From Congeria kusceri (Eukaryota; Mollusca; Bivalvia; Myida; Dreissenidae): a DNA stretch of 64,000 nt. Location of the stretch: the NCBI GenBank assembly GCA_027627225.1, contig CM051024.1, forward strand, positions 45,493,847 to 45,557,846, written 5' to 3'. Below the pieces are notes generated by a model. That model was not told the DNA's origin, searched no databases, and was given only the letters and a program-made list of their open reading frames with translations. The translations under genes and the position numbers were made by a program. Below, in pieces: positions 56,057 through 64,000 of this stretch; position 1 is the first letter of the stretch; each line of letters starts with the position of its first letter.

Positions 56057-57313
56057 ATGGAGGAGGTTATTTCCGGAGAAAGTGAGGATAACATGGAGTA
56101 TAACATTGAAATAAACAATCGGTTTCAGGAAAAACAAAATGGCGGGTTCGAAACTGTAAACAGAACAAAAGAAGAGAAAATTTAAAAGTGGATCGAGTGG
56201 GTCGATTTCTTCAAACTCATTTGCAAAAATGACATTAGACGACAAACTCACAACTATATTTGAGCAGTTGAACAAAAATTATGCCAAAATTAGTGAGATT
56301 GAAAATCAACAGACAAGATGGAACAAAGAAATTACATGTATCAACAAGAGATACATAGAAATGGATGACCGAGTTACACGAATGGAGAGGCTAATTGAAG
56401 ATCAAGTGCGGAACTCTAAAGTGCTCTTATACAAGTCAGTAGAAGCGGAGGCAAGGAGCATGAGGAACAACATAGTGATCTACGGGTTGACTGAAAGACT
56501 TAAAGGTAATTGTACACACTTACAGTACTAAATTTTATAAGCGATGAGCTAGATATTGACACCACGGGCATGCACATTGAGAGAGCTCATAGAATGGGCC
56601 GTTTTGATTCAAGGAACAGGGATCTTAAAAGACCTACTGTGATACGCTTTCGGGACTATGTTGATACTGAGACTATAATGACAAATGTATACACACTGAA
56701 AGGGAGCCCATTTGGCGTTGATAGGCAATACCCAAAGGAAATAACGAAAGCACGATCGAGTCTGTACAAATCGAACGAAGCAAGAGATGCAAGAGTGAAA
56801 GGGCATAAAGTGCAGATTAAATACCCAGCTAGACTATGTATCAATGGCAAAACAATTATAGACATGTTCCCAGAATGGTTCCAAGTACTTGGTCATGATA
56901 GATTATCTCTGGGAAACTCAGGTACAAGTGCCGATAAATTGACTCCGAACACAGGAAACCATGAACGAGGTTACTCTGCTGAAACGGTGATAGATGAGCA
57001 GATGATCAATGCTATTAGTGAAAGCGAAGGTGAAAGTCAGAGTGAAGTCTTTGAAGAGTCAACTGCCGGGAAAAATCAATCAGAGTTAAAACGCGACGAT
57101 AAAGTAAACAAAACATTACCACGTGATAAAGGACAGCTTAAAAAAAATGCAAGTGAAAACCTACCTCGGACACAGTTACGCACAGAAATTAATTGCCAAC
57201 AGGAACAAACATATGCTGATACTGTTTATAACGCAAATGAAGATAAAACCATACAAAAACAGCAGAATTCCACAAAATGTAAACTCAAAACGAACTGGAA
57301 ATCCCACAGTTAA
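56057..57313 (+). pseudogene. LINE ORF1, L1-type, with frameshifts
   Basis: The start MEEVISGESEDN at 56057 is followed by a one-base shift at about 56190, then the frame from MTLDDKLTT (56229) to about 56512. It has a coiled-coil-like segment (residues NYAKISEIENQQ to RMERLIEDQ). A second one-base shift near 56512 leads to the RRM and C-terminal domain: IERAHRMGRF, RPTVIRFRDYVD, DRQYPKEITKARSSLYK, RLCINGKTIIDMFPEW. A long acidic/polar tail follows. The order is the standard L1-type ORF1p layout: disordered N-terminus, coiled coil, RRM, C-terminal domain. The element is near full length, unlike the 48.5-kb LINE, to which the RRM is clearly related. Confidence 0.8.
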
Positions 57314-57364
57314 AAACACATGTACGCCAAATTCTAAAAATAGAACAACAGAGAAGTCGAACAT

Positions 57365-57466
57365 GGGATCCCAAATTATGGACAATGGGAAAGCGACCAG
57401 GCAGAACAGTAGTGTGGGATCCCAAATTACGGACAATGGAAAAGCGACGAGGCAGAACAGTAGTGT
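57365..57466 (+). repeat. 51-bp tandem duplication at the ORF1 end
   Basis: Two copies of GGGATCCCAAATTAYGGACA.. starting at 57365 and 57416, encoding GSQI(M/T)DNGKATRQNSSV twice in one plus frame. Four or five differences. Confidence 0.88.
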
Positions 57467-57549
57467 GGAGGCATGAAGGAACAGCAAATCGATAGCCAAT
57501 GAAACGCATGGAATGGACAAGAAGTAGGACGGCGATGAGGGGTCACGAG

Positions 57550-60500
57550 AGGTCAAATTGTGTGTTTTGAACATTCAAGGACTGAAGGGAAAATCCTATA
57601 ATAAACTAGAAACCGCAGAAATCAAACAGCTGTTTAGTGAACATGATATTTTATTATTTACTGAAACGTGGTTAAATGATAGTATGTTATACGATGTAGA
57701 AGGATTTAATTATTTTGCTCTTAATAGAAAAAACTAAACATTAGGTGCTAGGAGGGACAGCGGTGGTGTAATTGCCTATATACATGAACGTTTATTTAAT
57801 TATGTTGAATGTGTGAAATGCACTGATGATGGTATTATGTGGTTAAATTAAATGGAAACTTATTTAATTTACATAATGATGTATTTCTCTGTTTCATATA
57901 CAATGTTCCTCAAGGTAGTAGCAGAGAAACATGTAATGACACCAATATTTTTGATTTATTGACAAATGACATGATTTATTTTGAAAATCAATATGGCAAT
58001 GATTGTAATTTTGTACTGTGTGGAGATTTAAACGCACGCGTGGGGATTAAGCCAGATTATGCTGAAAACGAAAATAAATATGTATTGAATTTATTGCCTG
58101 ATGACTATACTATGGATGATGTTATTTTAAGAAATAGTCAAGATAAAACGGTAAATGAATATGGTAAAATATTGCTAGAATTTTGTATTGCGACAGGTTT
58201 AAGGATTGTAAACGGAAGGTGTGGTTTAGATAAAGACATAGGTAAATTTACGGTTGTAAACTCTCAAGGTTGTAGTGTTGTTGATTATGTTTTGTGCAAA
58301 AGTCAATTTGTTTAAATTGTTTAAAACATTTAACATTCAGGATCCTAATCTTGTTTCTGATCACTGTGTAATTACTTTTAATTTAAATGTATGTAAACTT
58401 AATTGTGGTGATAATTCAAACACTAAGGAGGATAATTTAAAATTATTATACAAGTATAAATGGGATGATAGTAAAAAGGATTTGTATATGAATGTATTAG
58501 GTTCACATGATAGTGCTACACGTTTTGAATCTTTATGTGAACATATACATGTATCAACGTCAAATGCAGATTTAGATGAGAATATTCAAGTCTTTACAGA
58601 TATATTAGATGGCGTTTGCAAGCCTCTATTTAAAAGAGATTTAAATGGTAATAATGGTTATATAAACACTGGTAAAGATGCTGTGTATTTTTATCATGAT
58701 TGTAAACAATTGAAGAGTTTTTATTATAAGTGTCTAAATTATTAGTGAAACAACCCTTGTGATGTTACCAGGAGAGATCTGGTAGAAGCTAGATCAAACT
58801 ACAAAAATTGTGTTAGAAATAAAAAATGTGATTTTGATAAATTACAAACACATAAATTAGAATTAGCTAGGAAAAATAATGCCAAGTTATATTGGAAAAT
58901 GTTAAAGGGATCAGTGGTAAACAATTCTAGCTCACTGACATCAGATGATTTTGTGAATTATTTTAAATCTATAAATGATCCCGATTCTGTGTTTTTTCAA
59001 CCAGATGATGACATATTATATTTTAATGAACGGTATTTAGATGGAGAATTGAACATTATGTTCGAGGAACTGAATAGTACTATAACAACAAATGAAATTA
59101 AAAGAAGCTGTAAGAAATTAAACAATGGTAAAGCGGGCGGGCCAGATTGTTTTCTAAATGAATTTTTTAAATATGGATGTGAAATAGATGTTTTCGACAG
59201 TTCTTTGTAAATTGTTTAATAAGATTTTTGATTTGGGTTACTTTCCAGAATCATGGTCAGAAGGTTATGTGGTACCATTGCATAAGAAAGGGGATATAAA
59301 TAGTACAAATAATTACAGGGGTATTACTTTGTAAAGTACATTAGGGAAACTATTCACAAAAATTTTAAATGACAGACTAACAGATTGGGCAGAAAGGTAT
59401 AATGTTTACATAGAGGCTCAGGCAGGATTCAGACAAAAGATGGGTACTATAGATAATATTTGTGTGTTACATAATGTAATAAGTTACTTATTGAATAAGA
59501 ATAAAAAGTTGTACGTAGCATTTATAGACTTTACTAAAGAGTTCGATTATGTTGTTAGAGATATTACTTGGTATAAACTTATTAAGCTTGGTGTTAGGGG
59601 TAAAATGCTGAACATCATCCGCTCAATGTATAGAACTGTTAAATCAAGAGTTAAATATGATAACGAGGTTAGTGATAGCTTTACATGTATGTTAGGGGTA
59701 CGCCAGGGTGATTCATTGTCTCATTTTTTATTTTCGATGTATTTGAATGATGTTGAGGAATTTTTGCTGACTAATAATTATGAAGGAATACCTTTAGACG
59801 TTTTTAAGTTACTTATTTTGTTGTATGCAGATGATATTGTGTTGTTTTCAGATACTGAGACTGGTTTGCAAGAAGGGTTAAATTTATTAAAACAATATTG
59901 CGATAGATGGAAACTAATGGTAAACTCACAAAAGACTAAAATCATGGTTTTTAAAAAAGGAGGAAGACTGCGGAGGAATCTACAGTTTTTCTATGATGAT
60001 AATCATTTAGAGATTGTTGATCAATTTACTTACTTGGGTTTTGTTTTCTCTTCTGGAGGTTCATTTTCAAAAACTTTGGACAGTGTGTCTGGACAATCTT
60101 TGAAAGCTATCTTTAAATTAAGACAGTGTTTGTCAAGATTTAATAATATTACAATACACCACAGTTTAGAAATGTTCGATAAACTAATTTATCCTGTTTT
60201 AAGCTATGGTTCAGAGATATGGGGGCTTCATAACAGTATCCAAATAGAGCGAATACATTTTTGTAAAGAATTACTAGGAGTCCGAAGACAAACACAGAAT
60301 AACTTTATATATGGTGAATTGGGAAGAACACCTTTATCGGTTAGACATGCACTTAATGTAATTAAATATTGGCTGAAAATAGTACACATGCAATCTATTA
60401 AATATGTTAAAATTGTTTATTATATCATGTACAGAGAATTTGATATCTATCCCAATAGAAAATCATGGGTATATATGGTTAAAAATTTATTAGGAAATTG

Positions 60501-61026
60501 TGGTTTTAATGATGTGTGGTTAAATCAAGGTGTTGGGGATGTAGATGTCTTTTTAACTATGTTTAAAGTCAGAGTAACAGATATCTTTTTACAAAGATGG
60601 AACTCTGAATTACGTGAATCAAGCAGAGCTAAAACGTACATATTGATATCAGATTTCAAATTTCAACCCTATTTAAATGATGTAAATATTTCCAAGTATA
60701 GAATGGCCCTCTCCAGATTAAGGGTATCTGCACATAGACTTAAAGTTGAAACTGGTAGATGGCATAAACCAACAGCTATACCTTATGAAGAAAGAAAATG
60801 TTACTTATGTAATGTTCTTGAAGATGAATACCATTTTATCCTTGAATGTACATTGTATCATGATGTTAGAAAGATTTACATAAGCCGATTTTATTATCTT
60901 AGACCAAATATAATCAAATTTATAGAATTACTTACCTCTCAAAATAGCAGTGTTAATAAAAAATTGGCAATGTTTATTTATAAAGCTTTGCAAATTAGAA
61001 ATTCTTTCTATACGTATTATGGCTAA
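57550..61026 (+). pseudogene. LINE ORF2: APE endonuclease and reverse transcriptase, second family, decayed 5' part
   Basis: The endonuclease begins KLCVLNIQGLKGKSYNK (about 57556), with ILLFTETWL, RRDSGGVIAYIHE, FVLCGDLNARVG (58010) and LVSDHCVITF (58350). It is broken by a TAA at 57736 and frameshifts near 57840, 58310, 58745 and 59200. The RT follows: GYFPESWSEGYVVPLHKKG, then a TAA at 59332, then 528 open codons (59440-61026) with motif A AFIDFTKEFDYV, GVRQGDSLS, motif C LYADDIV (59821-59841), YGELGRTPL, and the Cys-rich end CYLCN-x4-EYHFILEC. Motif A reads FTKEFD instead of the usual FSKAFD. The protein would act as for the 50.5-kb ORF2. It is a related but distinct LINE family. Confidence 0.85.
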
Positions 61027-61250
61027 TGTATGATGTTGATTATAAAATATATTCCACCTCTCGCTTATTATCTATTGCTGAATAATTTCGATATTTGTTT
61101 GATAAATGTTTATATATGTAAACATTAACATTCAGTATGGATGTTATTGGTGACCTTTGACTTTGTTTTTATGCATATTATTATACGTTCACTTGTATAC
61201 TCATGGGCATATTGCCCACTGTATTACTCAATAAACTGTAAACTGTATGT
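61027..61250 (+). mobile_element. 3' UTR and end of the second plus-strand LINE
   Basis: A short 3' UTR ending with the small hairpin GGGCATATTGCCC and then CAATAAACTGTAAACTGTATG, a short tandem AAACTGT tail. This hairpin plus tail end resembles the intronic fragment at 20.5 kb. Element span is therefore about 56.03-61.25 kb. Confidence 0.65.
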
Positions 61251-61920
61251 TCAGTATGTCTATAATCGGGATAGTGAAACATTTTCGGATATACAATTTT
61301 TCATATTTAATAAAGACAATGTTTCAGCAACAGGCTGTATATTATTATATTAACACCGTCCTTTACAATATTGTACAATTTTATTAGACGGGCTTCCTAT
61401 ATAGCCATATATCTGAATTATCTACAACATTTGTATTGAAATAATTCAGTAATAGGGCTTTGAAAAACATAAAAACACTACATAAAGCATGCTGTTGTTT
61501 TTTTTATTTTATCTTGACTGCATTTACAACAAAACGCTGCAATTTTTCTAACTGTTTTATTATAAAGATAGTTTATTTAAATTGCCAATGTATAAGGCTG
61601 CACTACTGCAACAAAACAGATTACGTCTAAGTCCAGTATAATTATAATTCGTAAACCTATCAACCAATCAGCAATCAGGATCTGCCATGTCCACAACTTG
61701 TCAAACCTTCATATTACTTATGACACGTTATTTTGTAGGAGTACACAGAATATTGTCATCGTTTTTTGTCGGGGCCATAAAGTTTAAGATCTCGGTCGTG
61801 GTTACAGCAAGAAGCTTAGACTACAAAGGATCCATTTCCATTGATCTCAAAGATAAAATATTTTTATCTTTTTTATCATTCGTCTAGTAGTTAAGATTAC
61901 TGATAAGTTGATAACACAAA
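61251..61920. other. AT-rich, no gene firmly supported
   Basis: A 66-codon plus frame (61687-61887) has no support. Possible promoter interval for the following weak exon candidate. Confidence 0.35.
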
Positions 61921-61968
61921 ATGGCACTAAGTAAACGATCCCTAAAGGAGATGTCTAAGACAAAGAAA
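61921..61968 (+). CDS. Possible first coding exon (MALSKRSLKEMSKTKK), weak
   Basis: ATG at 61921 with an in-frame TAA three codons upstream, 16 codons of Lys/Ser-rich sequence, then a strong donor (AAA/GTAAGG). The best nearby acceptor (TTTTTATTATGTCTTAG, 62089) would add only VIVT and a stop. The true next exon, if any, is not identified. If unspliced, the frame runs 33 codons. Confidence 0.25.
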
Positions 61969-62104
61969 GTAAGGACTATGTGTAGTCTATTTTTATCAAA
62001 TGTTGCAAAATACTTGCATTAGAATATGTTTTTATAACATACATTTATCTCACACATCCAACTTTATATACATTTTTATTATGTCTTAGGTGATTGTAAC
62101 TTAA

Positions 62105-63036
62105 TGAAATAACGCGAGTTTTGAAGTAATCTGTACAGTCTATAAATAAAACAATTAACGCGTTTGGAAGAATATACTTCACTTCCGGTTTGAAACAAAA
62201 TGGCGTATCGATAGAAATATGCGCGAAATCCTGTTGTCTTGTATGCTATACTCGCTTATATAAGAGTTATTTATGGAAACCGATACGAGAAGTTGATTTG
62301 TTATTGCTAAAACTATGTTACTAAAGAATACATCACATTTGTTAGAAGCTTGGCCTTTCACCTTTAAGAACGGCTCTCACTTGTACATAATTCGATACCC
62401 GAATAAAGTCCGTAAGGCGTAAAATTGTTTGCTTCAGGTACCCGACCTTGCCTAAATTAATGCCCCGACCCTAGAACATTTTATTGGGGTTCTCAGATAT
62501 TTGTTTTATTTATGCTTTTCAATAATTAAATGTTGTTTTTTGGGGGTTAAATAAGTGTTTAATTTTGCTATAATCCACTTTAGAACAATGTTTAAGGATA
62601 TTACAGATATGTTTTGAACATGAATTCAGTTGTAGAATCTTCATGTTGACCATTTTCTAAATAAAAAAATAAAATAAAAATTATTCTCTACAAACCCTAA
62701 TTTTTTTGGTCATGTAACCTGAAACAAACATAATTTTTTACGCCTAAGTATTGTAACAAAAAAAAAACACAAAAGAGAGACATATGAATTTTAATTCCCG
62801 AATAAAGGAAGGCTATTGAAACTTCCTCGTTGCCGACAAGAGGTCTTTCATTGGCGAGGATTATCTCCTTGTGTAAAGAGGACGTGCACGTTGTTTTTTA
62901 AAATGTTGCCGTTACGGTGATTCCCATAGCGTTAACGACACTTACTAATACGCACTGGCGTATCATCCATATGCCGTAGTCTCGTAGGACGTCAATGCCT
63001 TCAATTGTAGTTTTGATTCGTTAACGATGTTTGAGG
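62105..63036. other. No gene seen
   Basis: ACTTCCGGT (62182) followed by AAAATGGCG resembles an ETS-site start region, but the frame stops after five codons. The rest is AT-rich. Confidence 0.4.
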
Positions 63037-63228
63037 TAACGGTGGCGTAGTGGATATGGTGTCCACTAGCGATCGAGAGGTCACGGGTTCGATCCCCACT
63101 CTGGGAGCGTTCTCAAGATCTCCCCCAAAGACACCAAGTACTTGTTTTACCCAGGAAACGGACTCGAGAGTGTCTCAATAAGCCTTAGGCTTTCAATCCT
63201 ATTGAGCTGAAATAAATAGGTTTAAACT
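63037..63228 (+). mobile_element. Complete tRNA-derived SINE, about 190 bp
   Basis: A-box arm GGTGGCGTAGTGGATATGG (about 63042) and a good B box GGGTTCGATCCCC (about 63087). The tail has ACACCAAGTACTTGTTTTACCC, AGGAAACGGACTCGAGAGTG, CTTAGGCTTTCAATCCTATTG and AAATAGGTTTAAACTAA. The tail is shared with the truncated copy at 8245-8375. The internal pol III promoter looks intact. Confidence 0.78.
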
Positions 63229-63534
63229 AACGATGTTACAATATATAAATAGCAAGTTATATAGTATATAGAGGTGATTTATTAGAGAAGAATTATAACA
63301 ACAACAACATATGTATTTATTGGTAAATATTGGGTCGAAGAGATATTCTAGCCAAATATGTAAGAGAAGAATAAGTTATAAACAGATTATGTAAATGTAA
63401 AAATGATCTAAATTATGGCAACAAGGAGTATTCCGGTAAGAGCGGTAAGAACTTGTCAGAAGTACATGGTCTTAACAGTACTTGTGATAATTAAGTTACT
63501 GGATATTTGACAGAAATAGATAGAAACACGTAAA
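63229..63534. other. No gene recognised
   Basis: AT-rich. It lies immediately upstream of the DIRS-like RNase H piece and may be decayed sequence of the same element, but no reverse transcriptase motif is visible. Confidence 0.35.
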
Positions 63535-64000
63535 AGTTCCAAATGGCGTGACTAGAGGAAACATGCAGAGTTGTATGAAGAAAGTTGGAAATACGTACAA
63601 TTTAAAGGCAAACATGTACAAGTATTTACAAATAATGAAAATGTAGCTCATATTTTAAATTCAGGTAGTAACATTGAAGAATTGCATACATTATGTTTGC
63701 ATATACGTAGAATTTTGGATGATCATTCAATACGACTATGTGTATGTTGGATTCCCAGAAACTGAAATGTAAAGGTTGACCACTTGAGTCATGGTTTAAA
63801 TTCAGACGACTGGCCAAGAAATGAGGCCACATTTATATATTTGGACAAAATCTGGGGTCTAATTCTATAGATACATTTGCCAGTCATTATAACAATAAGG
63901 CCACGACAAATTGATCAGTTGTTCTACGGATTTTGTCCAAACAAATTGGAGCGAGCGAACGAAATGAAAATTAAAATATTTTAGTCCATTTTCGATAAAA
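63535..64000 (+). pseudogene. DIRS-like retroelement RNase H fragment, cut by window end
   Basis: Plus-strand peptide: SSKWRD, stop, ELYEESWKYVQFKGK, HVQVFTNNENVAHIL, CVCWIPRN, stop, then VKVDHLSHGLNSDDWPRNEA and LDKIWG. This follows the RNase H pattern of DIRS-type tyrosine-recombinase retroelements (FTDNQN..HIL, WIPR..N..AD..S, DDW, WGP; family knowledge). The usual D of FTDNQ is N here, which would lose a catalytic acid, and there are stops at about 63544 and 63763, and a frameshift near 63850. It is therefore decayed. The integrase expected downstream is beyond the window. Confidence 0.6.

Noticed and set aside
63050..63110. A functional tRNA gene
   Set aside because: A and B boxes are good, but the acceptor and anticodon stems do not close, and a SINE tail follows that is found elsewhere without the head.

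Overview
This is a window of an animal nuclear genome, most likely a bivalve mollusc. The evidence is AT-rich spliced genes with GT-AG introns and AATAAA signals, tRNA-derived SINEs, APE-type LINEs with L1-like ORF1 proteins, a Mutator-like (MULE) transposase, a DIRS-like fragment, and tandem-core dispersed repeats with GACGGACGG and CCCCCGGT ends of the kind common in bivalves. The species cannot be fixed from sequence alone. There is no bacterial-style gene organisation.

Layout. 1-1580 is a 33-bp minisatellite. 1.6-12.9 kb is mostly repeats: a TIR element with tandem core units, two other tandem-core repeat fields, a 660-bp MITE nested in an older repeat, and SINEs. It holds only weak exon candidates, at 2.3 and 10.7 kb. 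12.9-27.3 kb is the host-gene zone. It contains two small spliced genes that can be reconstructed in full: a 158-residue product from three exons on the minus strand (20816 to 19353), and a 120-residue product with an MGNRKSK start from two exons on the plus strand (26155-26748). It also has candidate terminal exons at 14.5 and 22.0 kb. Neither reconstructed protein is one I recognise. They share a weak motif, so they may be distant relatives.

27.3-61.3 kb is a retroelement and transposon nest. A MULE relic is followed by a 5.3-kb block (A, 30247-35548) that recurs as a 4.9-kb direct copy (B, 42033-46931). Block B sits inside a minus-strand RNase H-bearing LINE and is flanked by a 96-bp direct duplication of the LINE target. 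The block carries an I-PpoI-like His-Me endonuclease ORF (117 codons, intact in B, frameshifted in A), a 480-bp repeat, a SINE tail, and a 1.4-kb long-TIR MULE-type MITE sitting in a tRNA-like SINE head with a 9-bp duplication. Next to it, a plus-strand LINE (48.5-53.9 kb) carries a second event of the same shape: a 582-bp copy of the neighbouring minus-strand LINE sits between two 533-bp direct copies of the host LINE. A second, near full-length plus-strand LINE fills 56.0-61.25 kb.

61.3-64 kb holds a weak exon candidate, a complete tRNA-derived SINE, and a DIRS-like RNase H fragment cut by the window end.

The most unusual feature is the pair of templated insertions flanked by long target duplications (96 bp and 533 bp), one of them carrying an endonuclease gene. 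All identities stated are by-eye comparisons, and no database search was run.
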